In this document: positions 1 to 8,334 of the stretch, one piece after another
Numbering within the stretch: position 1 is the stretch's first letter
How the letters are laid out: every line of letters starts with the position of its first letter
DNA from: Salinicola halophilus
GTDB taxonomy: Bacteria; Pseudomonadota; Gammaproteobacteria; Pseudomonadales; Halomonadaceae
Length of the DNA stretch: 42,622 nt
Direction: 5' to 3'
Assembly (NCBI RefSeq): GCF_003206155.1
Contig: NZ_PZJV01000003.1
Location: 1-42,622 of the forward strand
Translations under genes and position numbers: made by a program
Notes under the pieces: model-generated
The model's database searches: none
The model's input: the letters and a program-made list of their open reading frames with translations, nothing else
Told to the model about the DNA's origin: nothing

Positions 1-12
1 TGACGCCCACGG

Positions 13-41
13 TTGGGTCGGGAAGGCGTGGCGGCTATACT
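13..41 (+). promoter_or_regulatory. Candidate sigma70 promoter for rnr
   Basis: TTGGGT at 13-18 and TATACT at 36-41 are separated by exactly 17 bp, a good match to a housekeeping promoter (five of six in the -10, weaker -35). It points into rnr, which starts at 335, so the transcript would carry a leader of nearly 290 nt. This is inferred from sequence only. Confidence 0.5.
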
Positions 42-334
42 CCGCACATGACACGACAACGATGTAACGGCGGCGCGCCTCGATTCGACAACGCGCCAGC
101 CCGCCAGGACGGTGCCGAAAACCGTCCAAGATTCCTCGATAACGCTCTCGCAGGCCGCAGTTTCGCCGTGCGCCGGGACTTTTCGCCTTCCTCGGCGACC
201 GCCATGGGCGGCCCTGCCTCCCACCGCGCGCGCTTCTCTACCGCCGATCCCGCCCCGCGGGCGCACGGCTTCCCATTTGTTCAGCAGACGCGCGGTGCCA
301 AGTCTGCCTGTCTCAACGCAAGGACGATGGCTGC
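42..334 (+). other. Long rnr leader, no confirmed gene
   Basis: The stretch between the candidate promoter and rnr holds no recognisable gene. An open frame runs from ATG at 48 to a TGA at 336-338, overlapping the rnr start as ATGA, and would encode about 96 residues. Its product is Arg/Ala/Pro-rich, resembles nothing I know, and its third-position GC is lower than that of the neighbouring genes. It is more likely leader sequence than a protein gene, although the ATGA overlap would allow translational coupling. Confidence 0.35.
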
Positions 335-2953
335 ATGACTCAGTGGACATTGAACGACGATCCGCACGCCGCACGCGAAGCGGACAAGTACGACAACCCC
401 GTCCCCAGCCGTGAATATCTTCTCGCCCGTCTGGAGGCCTACGGTAAGCCGATCACGCACGAGAACATGAGTGCGATGCTGGGGCTCGAGGACGACAACC
501 AGCTGGAGGCGGTGCGCCGACGACTGGCAGCGATGGAGCGTGACGGACAGATCCTGCGCGATCGCAAGGGCGCCTATGCGTTGATCGACAAGCTCGACCT
601 GATCAAGGGGCGCGTGCAGGGACACCGCGACGGCATGGGCTTTCTGATCCGCCACGACGGCGTAAAGCCGGATCTGGTGCTACCCCCGCGCCAGATGCGC
701 CGCGTCTTCGACGGCGACCTGGTGCTCGCCCGCGTCAGCGGTCGCGACCGTCGGGGACGGTCGGAGGGGACCATCGCCGAGGTGCTGGCGCGCAATACCC
801 AGACGCTGGTCGGCGTCTTTCGCCAGAACAGTCCCGAGTTCGCGGTGCTGATCCCCGAGAACTCGCGCATCAGCCAGGAAGTGATCATCCCGCATAGCGC
901 CAGCCAGGGCGCGAAGGACGGTCAGATCGTCTCGGTGAACATCACCCAGCAGCCGGAGACGCGCAAGCAACCGGTCGGTGAGGTGGTCGAAGTGCTCGGC
1001 GAGCGCATGGACCCGGGCCTCGAGATCGATATCGCCATCCGCACCCACGACATCCCGGCAGAGTTCCCGCCGGAGGTGGAGCAGCAGACCGCCGGTATTT
1101 CGGCCGAGGTGCTGGAAGAGGACAAGAAGGCACGAATCGATTTACGCGACATGCCGCTGGTCACCATCGATGGGGCGGACGCCAAGGACTTCGACGACGC
1201 CGTCTGCGCCTGGAAGACCAAGTCCGGCAGCTGGAAGCTCGTGGTCGCCATCGCCGACGTCTCTCACTACGTGCGCGGCGCCAGCCCTCTCGACGCCGAA
1301 GCCTACGTGCGCGGCAATTCGGTCTACTTCCCCGGCCAGGTCGTGCCGATGCTGCCCGAGCTGCTCTCCAACGGGCTCTGCTCGCTCAATCCCCATGTCG
1401 ACCGCCTGACGCTGGTCTGCGAGATGAATATCTCCCAGAGCGGGGCGATCAGCCGCTACAAGTTCTACGAGGCGGTGATGCAGTCTCACGCCCGCCTGAC
1501 CTACGAAGACGTCGGCACCATCCTGCAGGATGGCGACAGCGAAGCGGGTCAGGCACTGCGCGAGCGCTATCGAAAGCTGGTGCCCTCGCTCGAGAATCTG
1601 CACGAACTCTACGGCGTGTTGCGCCAGGCGCGCACCGTGCGCGGGGCGATCGATTTCGAGACCACCGAGACACAGATCGTCTTCAACGACGCGCGCAAGA
1701 TCGAGAAGATCGTGCCACGTACCCGCAACGATGCCCACAAGCTGATCGAGGAGTGCATGCTGGCGGCGAACGTCGCCACCGCGCGCTTCCTCGACAAGCA
1801 CGACCTGCCGGCGCTCTATCGCGTTCACCAGCCGCCGGCGGCGGAGCGCCTCGAGAATCTGCGCCTGTTCCTGGCCGAGCTGGGGCTGACTCTCGGTGGT
1901 GGCGACGAGCCAACGCCGAAGGACTACCAGGCGCTGCGCGAGGTGATCAAGGATCGCCCCGACGCCGACATCATCCAGACGGTGATGCTGCGCTCGATGA
2001 GCCAGGCGGTCTATTCGCCGCAGAACGATGGGCACTTCGGTCTCGCCTATCAGGCCTACGCACACTTCACTTCGCCGATTCGCCGCTATCCGGACCTGCT
2101 GGTTCACCGGGCGATCCGCTCGGTGATTCGCGGACCGCGCCAGACGCAGACGGTGCAGCGTGCCGAGGGCGCGCCGGTGGAGAAGCCGGCGACCTGGTGT
2201 CCCTACACCTTCGAGCAGATGCTCGAGCTCGGCGAGCACTGTTCGATGACCGAGCGTCGCGCCGACGACGCCACTCGCGATGTCACGGATTGGCTCAAGT
2301 GCGAGTTCCTCTCCGATCACGTCGGAGAGGTCTTCGAAGGCACGATCGCCTCGGTCACGCAGTTCGGCATCTTCGTGCGCCTCGACGATGTCTACGTCGA
2401 GGGGCTGGTCCACGTGACCTCGCTGCCTTCCGACTACTATCACTACGAAGCGGAGAAGCACCGGCTCAAGGGCGAGCGCAGCGGGGTCGCTTACCGCCTC
2501 GGTGACGGTGTGACCGTGCGGGTGGCGCGAGTCGACCTCGACGATCGCAAGATCGATTTCGACCTTGCTGACACCGCGCCGCGTCACCGCAAGCCGCCCA
2601 AGAGCCGAAAGCCCGAAAGCGGTGGCGACACCTCCGGCGGGGGCAACCCGCGCAAGCGCAAGCAGCGCGCAGGCAAGCGTGAGCGCAGCGGCGGCGGTTC
2701 GGCCGGTGACAGCGAGTCCAATACGGGCGAGTCCAATACGACTGCGTCCGATACGGGCGAGCCGTCGACGCCGCAGGCGAGTGCAAAGACCGGCCAAGGC
2801 GACGGTGGCACGGCGATCGAGACCGATCAGTCCCACGCTGGCGGCCGAGATGGCCAGGACAGCGGTGAGAGCAAAGAGGGTGGCGAAGGCAAGGAAGGCG
2901 GCCGCTCACAGCGGCGCTCCCGCGGGCCGCGGCAGCGCCGAGGCAAGCGTTAA
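335..2953 (+). CDS. rnr: Ribonuclease R (3'-5' exoribonuclease)
   Basis: An 872-residue RNase II/RNB-family exonuclease that degrades structured RNA processively and takes part in rRNA and mRNA quality control in the cytoplasm. The order is an N-terminal winged-helix region, cold-shock domains, the catalytic RNB domain with the metal-binding motif DGADAKDFDDAV near residue 279, and an S1 RNA-binding domain at about 662-750. The last 120 residues form a basic, low-complexity tail with short S-E-S-N-T-like repeats, in place of the Lys-rich tail of E. coli RNase R. The start is supported by AAGGA about 10 nt upstream. The stop TAA overlaps the rlmB start as TAATG, so the two genes are probably translationally coupled. 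Confidence 0.97.
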   Translation: MTQWTLNDDPHAAREADKYDNPVPSREYLLARLEAYGKPITHENMSAMLGLEDDNQLEAVRRRLAAMERDGQILRDRKGAYALIDKLDLIKGRVQGHRDGMGFLIRHDGVKPDLVLPPRQMRRVFDGDLVLARVSGRDRRGRSEGTIAEVLARNTQTLVGVFRQNSPEFAVLIPENSRISQEVIIPHSASQGAKDGQIVSVNITQQPETRKQPVGEVVEVLGERMDPGLEIDIAIRTHDIPAEFPPEVEQQTAGISAEVLEEDKKARIDLRDMPLVTIDGADAKDFDDAVCAWKTKSGSWKLVVAIADVSHYVRGASPLDAEAYVRGNSVYFPGQVVPMLPELLSNGLCSLNPHVDRLTLVCEMNISQSGAISRYKFYEAVMQSHARLTYEDVGTILQDGDSEAGQALRERYRKLVPSLENLHELYGVLRQARTVRGAIDFETTETQIVFNDARKIEKIVPRTRNDAHKLIEECMLAANVATARFLDKHDLPALYRVHQPPAAERLENLRLFLAELGLTLGGGDEPTPKDYQALREVIKDRPDADIIQTVMLRSMSQAVYSPQNDGHFGLAYQAYAHFTSPIRRYPDLLVHRAIRSVIRGPRQTQTVQRAEGAPVEKPATWCPYTFEQMLELGEHCSMTERRADDATRDVTDWLKCEFLSDHVGEVFEGTIASVTQFGIFVRLDDVYVEGLVHVTSLPSDYYHYEAEKHRLKGERSGVAYRLGDGVTVRVARVDLDDRKIDFDLADTAPRHRKPPKSRKPESGGDTSGGGNPRKRKQRAGKRERSGGGSAGDSESNTGESNTTASDTGEPSTPQASAKTGQGDGGTAIETDQSHAGGRDGQDSGESKEGGEGKEGGRSQRRSRGPRQRRGKR

Positions 2954-3834
2954 TGGCGAAGAAGCCACCACGAGAGGGTGCAGGTCGGCCGGCTCGCGAC
3001 CGATCGGGTCAACCGGGGCGCGAACGAGCGGCCAAACCGCGCGCGGCCGCCCGCAGCGCATCGGCGGTCTCCGCGCCGGACGGCCTGGAAGCGATCTACG
3101 GCGTTCACGCCGTGCAGGCGTTGCTCGAACGCGGCCAGCCTCCGAGACGGCTCTGGGTCCAGCAGGGCGATGCCGAGCGGCGTCTCGCCACGCTGCTCGA
3201 GCAGGCGCAGACCGCGGGATGTCGGGTCGAGCGCGTCGCTCGCGAAACGCTCGACGCGCTTTCCGGCAATGCCGCCCACCAGGGCGTGATCGGCTTCTGT
3301 GATCCGCTGGTCGCGGAAAGTGAAACCACGCTCTGGTGGCGACTCGAACGCTGGCTGGGAGAGGCGCCGCCGCTGTTGCTGATCCTCGATGGCGTTACCG
3401 ATCCGCACAACCTCGGCGCCTGCCTACGAAGCGCCGATGCCGCCGGTGTCCGCGGGGTCATCGTGCCCAAGGACAAGTCCGCGCCGCTCAATGCGACGGT
3501 GCGCAAGGTCGCTTGCGGCGCCGCCGAAAGCGTACCGGTATTCCAGGTCACCAACCTGGCCCGCTGCATGGAGAAGCTCAAGGCGCAGGGCGTCTGGCTC
3601 ATCGGCACCGCCGGCGAGGCCGAAGGTCTGCTCTTCGATGCCGATCTCACGGCACCCTGCGCGCTGGTCATGGGGGCCGAGGGCAAGGGGCTGCGGCGGC
3701 TGACGCGAGAAGCCTGCGACACGCTGATCAAACTGCCGATGCAGGGCCACGTCACCAGTCTCAACGTCTCGGTGGCGACGGGCGTCTGCCTGTTCGAGGC
3801 GCTGCGCCAGCGGGGCCTCGCTGCGCCACTCTAG
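2953..3834 (+). CDS. rlmB: 23S rRNA (guanosine-2251-2'-O)-methyltransferase
   Basis: A SPOUT-class SpoU-family methyltransferase that 2'-O-methylates G2251 in the peptidyl-transferase P loop of 23S rRNA using SAM. The substrate-binding domain begins at about residue 44 with [14 protein letters not shown]. The catalytic knot carries the family motifs [25 protein letters not shown] and [19 protein letters not shown]. At 293 residues it is about 50 longer than E. coli RlmB (243); the excess is an N-terminal Arg/Ala/Pro-rich segment, probably disordered, and no alternative ATG lies near the domain. It overlaps rnr by one base, and the rnr-rlmB order is typical of gammaproteobacteria. Confidence 0.96.
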   Translation: MAKKPPREGAGRPARDRSGQPGRERAAKPRAAARSASAVSAPDGLEAIYGVHAVQALLERGQPPRRLWVQQGDAERRLATLLEQAQTAGCRVERVARETLDALSGNAAHQGVIGFCDPLVAESETTLWWRLERWLGEAPPLLLILDGVTDPHNLGACLRSADAAGVRGVIVPKDKSAPLNATVRKVACGAAESVPVFQVTNLARCMEKLKAQGVWLIGTAGEAEGLLFDADLTAPCALVMGAEGKGLRRLTREACDTLIKLPMQGHVTSLNVSVATGVCLFEALRQRGLAAPL

Positions 3835-3863
3835 TTGCTTCTAGCGCCTCTCATCTCTACAAT
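3835..3863 (+). promoter_or_regulatory. Candidate sigma70 promoter of the rpsF operon
   Basis: TTGCTT at 3835-3840 and TACAAT at 3858-3863 have an ideal 17-bp spacer and begin right after the rlmB stop. Transcription would start near 3870, giving an rpsF leader of about 220 nt. A short hairpin, GGTCC-gac-GGACC, lies in that leader at 3974-3986. Many bacteria control this operon through an S6:S18-binding leader; I could not confirm that motif here. Confidence 0.6.
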
Positions 3864-4088
3864 TACGCGGTTCTGCGGGCAGGCTCTGCTCGCGGAGTCG
3901 CGTTTTTGCAATCTCGCGCCGGTGGCCCAGCGCCCGAAGCCGAGACGCAAGCGCCCCCAAGTTCGACTATTCGGGTCCGACGGACCGTCGATGCGCCGAG
4001 ACCGGTGCAGCCCGATATCGACTCCTTGCTTCCCGAGGCCTCGTGCTATCGACGCCACGCGGAAGCTGCCAAACCGCAAGGAGCTAAC

Positions 4089-4520
4089 ATGCGTCACTAC
4101 GAAATCGTGTTTATGGTCCATCCGGACCAGAGCGAGCAGGTTCCCGCCATGGTCGAGCGCTACACCAGCCTCGTGACCGAGAACGGCGGCACCGTGCATC
4201 GTCTCGAAGATTGGGGCCGCCGTCATCTGGCCTACCCGATCAACAAGATCCACAAGGCACACTACGTGCTGATGAACATCGAGTGCAGCGGCGAGACTCT
4301 CGACGAGATCGAGAACATTTTCCGTTTCAACGACGCCATCATCCGCAGCATGATCGTGCGCAACAAAGAGGCTGTCACCGAAGCCTCGCCGATGATGAAG
4401 CCGGCCGAGGAAAAGAGCCGTCGTCGTGACGACAAGCCCTCCGAGCGTGACGACAAGCCGTCCGAGCGTGGTGATCGTGAGCGTTCCGAACGCTCCGAAG
4501 CCGCTACCGAAGCCAACTGA
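4089..4520 (+). CDS. rpsF: 30S ribosomal protein S6
   Basis: A 143-residue ribosomal protein of the small-subunit platform that binds 16S rRNA as a heterodimer with S18. The conserved core starts [17 protein letters not shown] and contains [20 protein letters not shown]. After about residue 92 comes a charged, probably disordered tail with repeats of the D-D-K-P-S-E-R type, longer than in E. coli S6. ATG at 4089 was chosen because it opens the canonical S6 sequence and follows GCAAGGAGC; the open frame extends much further upstream without a domain. It is first in the rpsF-rpsR-membrane protein-rplI operon. Confidence 0.97.
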   Translation: MRHYEIVFMVHPDQSEQVPAMVERYTSLVTENGGTVHRLEDWGRRHLAYPINKIHKAHYVLMNIECSGETLDEIENIFRFNDAIIRSMIVRNKEAVTEASPMMKPAEEKSRRRDDKPSERDDKPSERGDRERSERSEAATEAN

Positions 4521-4546
4521 TCCACACCGCTTTAGGAGAGACTCGC

Positions 4547-4774
4547 ATGGCACGTTTTTTCCGTCGTCGTAAGTTCTGTCGCTTCACCGCCGAAGGCGTG
4601 AAGTACATCGACTACAAAGACATCGATACGCTGAAAGCCTACGTCACCGAAACCGGCAAGATCGTACCCAGCCGTATCACCGGGACTCAGGCGCGCTACC
4701 AGCGTCAGCTGTCCACCGCGATCAAGCGGGCGCGCTACCTGGCGCTGCTGCCGTACTCCGACAGCCACCAGTAA
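4547..4774 (+). CDS. rpsR: 30S ribosomal protein S18
   Basis: A 75-residue basic ribosomal protein that pairs with S6 on the 30S platform. Typical features are the start [13 protein letters not shown] and the core motif with [16 protein letters not shown] followed by [12 protein letters not shown]. Length and order match the family exactly. The ribosome-binding site TAGGAGAGA lies just upstream of ATG. It is 26 nt downstream of rpsF and is surely cotranscribed with it. Confidence 0.98.
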   Translation: MARFFRRRKFCRFTAEGVKYIDYKDIDTLKAYVTETGKIVPSRITGTQARYQRQLSTAIKRARYLALLPYSDSHQ

Positions 4775-4793
4775 CACCGAAACCGAGGGCGTC

Positions 4794-5645
4794 ATGCTGG
4801 CACTGGCCCGTTGGATCATGCGCGGCACGCCACAGGCGATCGGGGCGGCCGCACTGACCGCACTGGTGCCTTGGCTCTTCTGGTTCAGCGCCGCCGTCGC
4901 CGGCCTCGTTACATTGAGACGCGGCTTCACCACCGCCGCCCCGGTACTGATTGCTTCGGCGATACCTGCCGGCTGGTGGTGGACGCAGGGCGATGCCGTA
5001 CCGCTGGCGAGCGTGCTGCTGGTGACGCTGATGGCGACGGTGCTGCGGTCGCGAATGAGTTGGAGCGAAACGCTGATCGTGGCCACTGTCGCCAGCATGG
5101 TGCTGGTTCAGCTGGGGGTATTCATGCCCGCCGGCGGCGCCGGACCGCTACTGGCGGAGCTCCGGCGCAGCAGCACCGATGTCGCGGGCATGCTGAATCA
5201 GCTGTCGGCGCAGGGCGTCGATACCCAGCTGCTGGCTGAAGTGGTCATCGGCGGTGTCACCGGGCTGGTGGTACTGGTTGCGGCAATCGCCTGCACGGCG
5301 CTGGCGCGCTCCTGGCAGGCCGGGCTCTATAACCCCGGCGGCTTTCGTCAGGAGTTTCATGCGCTGAAGCTCTCGCGCAAGCAGCTGCTACTGCTGGTCG
5401 GGTTGCTCGCCGCAGGCGTACTGCTAACGCTTCCGGCAGCGGCTCTACTGGCGTGGGTGCCGCTTTTGATTGCCGGTGTGGCGCTGGTCCACGGTTTTAT
5501 CGGTTTGAAGGGAATGAGCGGGTTGTGGCTGGTCGGCTTCTACGTGTTGCTGCTGACTACCTGGCCCACGATTCTGATTGTACTGCTGTTGGCATTGGTG
5601 GATACCTTCGCGGATTTTCGCGGCCGCCTGACCCGCAGTGACTGA
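4794..5645 (+). CDS. DUF2232-like integral membrane protein
   Basis: A 283-residue, very hydrophobic protein with roughly seven to eight predicted membrane segments, starting with one at about residues 18-40. It sits between rpsR and rplI, where many gammaproteobacteria (for example Pseudomonas) carry a membrane protein of the DUF2232 type; that position is the main basis for the family call. No enzyme motif is visible and the function is unknown. It starts 19 nt after rpsR and ends 16 nt before the L9 start, so it belongs to the ribosomal operon. It should not be assumed to be ribosomal. Confidence 0.75.
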   Translation: MLALARWIMRGTPQAIGAAALTALVPWLFWFSAAVAGLVTLRRGFTTAAPVLIASAIPAGWWWTQGDAVPLASVLLVTLMATVLRSRMSWSETLIVATVASMVLVQLGVFMPAGGAGPLLAELRRSSTDVAGMLNQLSAQGVDTQLLAEVVIGGVTGLVVLVAAIACTALARSWQAGLYNPGGFRQEFHALKLSRKQLLLLVGLLAAGVLLTLPAAALLAWVPLLIAGVALVHGFIGLKGMSGLWLVGFYVLLLTTWPTILIVLLLALVDTFADFRGRLTRSD

Positions 5646-5661
5646 CGAGAGGTTCAAGAGA

Positions 5662-6108
5662 ATGGAAGTCATTCTGCTCGATAACATCGGCAAGCTGGGC
5701 GATCTGGGTGACAAGGTCACCGTCAAACCCGGCTACGGCCGTAACTACCTGGTGCCGTACGGCCTCGCCGTGCCCGCCACCAAAGACAACGTCGAAGCGT
5801 TCGAAGCGCAGCGTGCTGAGCTCGAAGCGCAGTCTGCCGATCGCAAGGCCCAGGCCGAAGAACGTGCCGCGCAACTCGCGGAAATCGAGCTTTCGCTGGT
5901 GGCCAAGGCCGGTGACGAAGGCAAGCTGTTCGGCTCCATCGGCCCGCGCGATCTCGCCGAAGCCATGGCGCAGGCCGGTATCGACGTTTCCAAGAGCGAA
6001 GTTCGCATGCCGGAAGGCCCGATTCGCCAGACCGGCGAGTATGACATCGCGATGCAGCTGCATGCCGAAGTCTCCTCGAGCGTTCGCGTGGTCGTGGTCG
6101 CCGAGTAA
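5662..6108 (+). CDS. rplI: 50S ribosomal protein L9
   Basis: A 148-residue two-domain ribosomal protein at the base of the L1 stalk that helps maintain reading frame. The N-terminal domain begins [17 protein letters not shown] and has the conserved [16 protein letters not shown] segment. A long helix rich in Glu, Ala and Arg connects it to the C-terminal domain with [18 protein letters not shown] at 5662 gives the canonical N-terminus; the frame is open a few codons upstream, where no family sequence exists. It is last in the rpsF operon and is followed by a strong terminator. Confidence 0.97.
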   Translation: MEVILLDNIGKLGDLGDKVTVKPGYGRNYLVPYGLAVPATKDNVEAFEAQRAELEAQSADRKAQAEERAAQLAEIELSLVAKAGDEGKLFGSIGPRDLAEAMAQAGIDVSKSEVRMPEGPIRQTGEYDIAMQLHAEVSSSVRVVVVAE

Positions 6109-6133
6109 TCGTCCCGTCGGGCGAATGCCGAGC

Positions 6134-6166
6134 AAAGGCACGCGGGTTATCCCGCGTGCCTTTTTT
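6134..6166 (+). terminator. Rho-independent terminator after rplI
   Basis: A perfect 13-bp stem (arms 6134-6146 and 6151-6163, core GGCACGCGGG/CCCGCGTGCC) closes a 4-nt TTAT loop and runs into TTTTTT, 25 nt after the L9 stop codon. A clear intrinsic terminator for the ribosomal operon. Confidence 0.93.
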
Positions 6167-6170
6167 CGTG

Positions 6171-6214
6171 GATTTTCCGTCGTCGTGGGTTTTCCGTTAT
6201 TGAAGGTTTTCCGT
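6171..6214 (+). repeat. Three 17-bp-spaced repeats upstream of dnaB
   Basis: GATTTTCCGT (6171), GGTTTTCCGT (6188) and GGTTTTCCGT (6205) recur at an exact 17-bp period between the rplI terminator and dnaB. The region is clearly more AT-rich than its surroundings. The copies could be binding sites for a regulator of dnaB or a decaying tandem duplication; the bases between the cores are less conserved. Confidence 0.6.
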
Positions 6215-6266
6215 TTTCATAGAGCCTTTTGGACGACCCCGACGACGTGAGCCCCCATAGAGCGGT

Positions 6267-6289
6267 TGCTTTCATGTGAACGGAAAGCA
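6267..6289 (+). promoter_or_regulatory. Inverted repeat in the dnaB upstream region
   Basis: TGCTTTC (6267-6273) is repeated inverted as GAAAGCA (6283-6289), with a nested TTCA-TG-TGAA palindrome at 6271-6280. It is a possible operator or leader hairpin about 75 nt upstream of dnaB. No T-run follows, so it is not an obvious terminator. Confidence 0.3.
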
Positions 6290-6362
6290 CCTCGTCGGCC
6301 ATCGATTAACATGAGCGCAGCGCCGGACGTGTGGTCGGTGCCGCCGAAGGGTAAGAGCCAGC

Positions 6363-7748
6363 ATGAATGAACGCGTCGATAGCGATCTCGAAACCAGTCA
6401 GATCAAGATGCCGCCGCACTCGCTCGAGGCGGAGCAGTCGGTGCTCGGCGGGCTGATGCTCGACAATTCGAGCTGGGACACCGTCTCCGAGCGTCTCGTC
6501 GCCGACGACTTCTACCGACACGAACATCGCCTGACGTTCAACGCCATGGCGGAGCTCGCCGAGGCGACCCAGCCGCTGGACGTGGTGACGCTGTCGGAGT
6601 CGCTCGAGCGCCGCGATCAGCTGGAGAGCGTCGGCGGTCTCGCCTATCTGGCGGAACTTGCTCGCAACACGCCGTCGGCCGGTAACATCCGCGCCTACGC
6701 CGATATCGTTCGTGAGCGGGCGATGCTGCGCAAGCTCATCCAGGCGTCGCGTCAGATCGCCGACAGCGCCTATTCGCCGGAAGGTCGGGCGGCGGACGAG
6801 CTGATCAACGAGGCCGAGCGTCTGGTCTTTCAGATCAGCGAGTCGCGGCCCAAGTTCGGCGGCCCGCAGGGCATGAGCCAGCTATTGACCAAAGCGGTCG
6901 ATCGCATCGACGAGCTGTTCAACATGAAAGGCGAAATGACCGGTATCTCCACCGGCTTTCGCGATCTCGACGAGATGACCTCGGGTCTGCAGCCGTCGGA
7001 TCTGGTGATCATCGCCGGGCGCCCGTCGATGGGTAAGACCACGTTTGCGATGAACCTGGTCGAGCACGCCGTCGTCTCCTCCGACAAGCCGGTCGTGGTC
7101 TTCTCGATGGAGATGCCCGCGGAATCGCTGATGCTGCGTATGCTCTCGTCGCTGGGACGGATCGATCAGACCCGGGTACGGACCGGTCAGCTCGAGGACG
7201 AGGATTGGCCGCGGCTGACCTCGGCGGTCAATCTGCTCAAGGATCGTCAGCTCTTCATCGACGACACGCCGGCGCTTTCGCCCAACGAGCTGCGCTCCCG
7301 CGTGCGACGTATCGCCCGCGAACACGGCAACGTCGGCCTGGTGATGATCGACTATCTGCAGCTGATGCAGGTGCCCGGTCTGTCCGAGAACCGCACCGCC
7401 GAGATCTCCGAGATATCACGCTCGCTCAAGGGCGTGGCGAAGGAGTTCAGCTGCCCGGTGGTGTCGCTGTCGCAGCTCAACCGCTCGCTCGAGCAGCGAC
7501 CCAACAAGCGTCCAGTGATGTCGGATCTGCGTGAATCCGGGGCCATCGAGCAGGACGCCGACGTCATCGCCTTCGTCTACCGTGACGAGGTCTACAATAC
7601 CGACAACCCGGACAACAAGGGCCTCGCGGAGCTGATCATCGGCAAGCAGCGTAACGGCCCCATCGGGACGGTGCACATGGCGTTCATCGGCAAGTACACC
7701 CGCTTCGAAGACCTGGCGCCGGACAGCTACGGCCAGCACTACGAGTGA
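6363..7748 (+). CDS. dnaB: Replicative DNA helicase DnaB
   Basis: A 461-residue hexameric helicase that unwinds DNA at the replication fork and binds primase and the clamp loader. The N-terminal DnaB domain begins at about residue 15 with PPHSLEAEQSVLGGLML. The RecA-like C-terminal domain carries Walker A, GRPSMGKTT, near residue 219, Walker B in VGLVMIDYLQLMQ, and the conserved SLSQLNRSLEQR and SDLRESGAIEQDAD segments. Length matches E. coli DnaB (471). No intein is present. It follows the ribosomal operon but is separated from it by a terminator and 254 bp with repeats, implying its own promoter. Confidence 0.98.
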   Translation: MNERVDSDLETSQIKMPPHSLEAEQSVLGGLMLDNSSWDTVSERLVADDFYRHEHRLTFNAMAELAEATQPLDVVTLSESLERRDQLESVGGLAYLAELARNTPSAGNIRAYADIVRERAMLRKLIQASRQIADSAYSPEGRAADELINEAERLVFQISESRPKFGGPQGMSQLLTKAVDRIDELFNMKGEMTGISTGFRDLDEMTSGLQPSDLVIIAGRPSMGKTTFAMNLVEHAVVSSDKPVVVFSMEMPAESLMLRMLSSLGRIDQTRVRTGQLEDEDWPRLTSAVNLLKDRQLFIDDTPALSPNELRSRVRRIAREHGNVGLVMIDYLQLMQVPGLSENRTAEISEISRSLKGVAKEFSCPVVSLSQLNRSLEQRPNKRPVMSDLRESGAIEQDADVIAFVYRDEVYNTDNPDNKGLAELIIGKQRNGPIGTVHMAFIGKYTRFEDLAPDSYGQHYE

Positions 7749-7852
7749 TGCCCTAGCGGCTTTCATCGACGCTGAGCGCCTCGTGCGTTCGTCGTCACCA
7801 GCGTATCGCCGCCAGCGACGGGCGGCGTTCATCGATTATCGAGGAGTCAGAC

Positions 7853-8146
7853 ATGGCAGGCGGTTTTCAGCGCGGACGGCGTCAGCGTACGCCCAAGATC
7901 GAAGTTCGCGGTCAACTGGAGAAGCTGGAACGGGAAGGGCCGTTCAAGGAGTGGCTGGGGATGCCGGATCTCTACCGACACTGGATCACTGTCGACGGCG
8001 AGCTCTACAGCTACCAGACCGAGGATTCGGAACTGCCGGTCGCGGTGGGGGATCGCGTCGTGTTCCGCTACAAGGAGACCAAGGCAGGACGCTGGATCGA
8101 CCGCAACTCGCTGGGCAAGGCGATCGACCCGTCGGACTATCAGTAG
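7853..8146 (+). CDS. Small hypothetical protein downstream of dnaB
   Basis: A 97-residue protein I do not recognise. The first 12 residues are very basic (GRRQRTPK). The rest alternates polar and hydrophobic residues with Tyr and Trp, including MPDLYRHWITVDGELYSYQ and VGDRVVFRYKE, a pattern that could form a small beta-barrel of OB or SH3 type, which is only a guess. The start is preceded by GAGGAGTC, a good ribosome-binding site, and codon use matches the neighbours, so the gene is probably real. It lies 104 nt after dnaB and before an 18-bp tandem repeat within an inverted repeat. Confidence 0.7.
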   Translation: MAGGFQRGRRQRTPKIEVRGQLEKLEREGPFKEWLGMPDLYRHWITVDGELYSYQTEDSELPVAVGDRVVFRYKETKAGRWIDRNSLGKAIDPSDYQ

Positions 8147-8181
8147 TTCGACGACGGGCGAGCGTCGTGGCGATCTGACCT

Positions 8182-8237
8182 CCGCTAACAGCAACGGCCC
8201 TCTGTCTCTGCACGGCCCTCTGTCTCTGCGTTAGCGG
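8182..8237. repeat. 18-bp tandem duplication inside an inverted repeat
   Basis: Two identical 18-bp copies (8194-8211 and 8212-8229, core CGGCCCTCTGTCTC) are flanked by CCGCTAAC (8182-8189) and its exact complement GTTAGCGG (8230-8237). As RNA this would make an 8-bp stem with a 40-nt loop holding the duplication. It lies in the gap after the 97-residue gene. No T-run follows, so terminator function is unproven. Confidence 0.7.
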
Positions 8238-8334
8238 GTCAAATGCGCCATTGGTTCACCGGTTCGTATTTTTCGGTGAGCGATAGGAAACATTTCGACA
8301 CATTTTCATCTTGGCGTCATCTTCGTGGCACTCA

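Noticed and set aside
1142-2836. 564-codon open frame on the minus strand opposite rnr
   Set aside because: It is the antisense shadow of a GC-rich gene; the product is Arg/Ala/His-rich with no domain, while the plus strand encodes an unmistakable RNase R.
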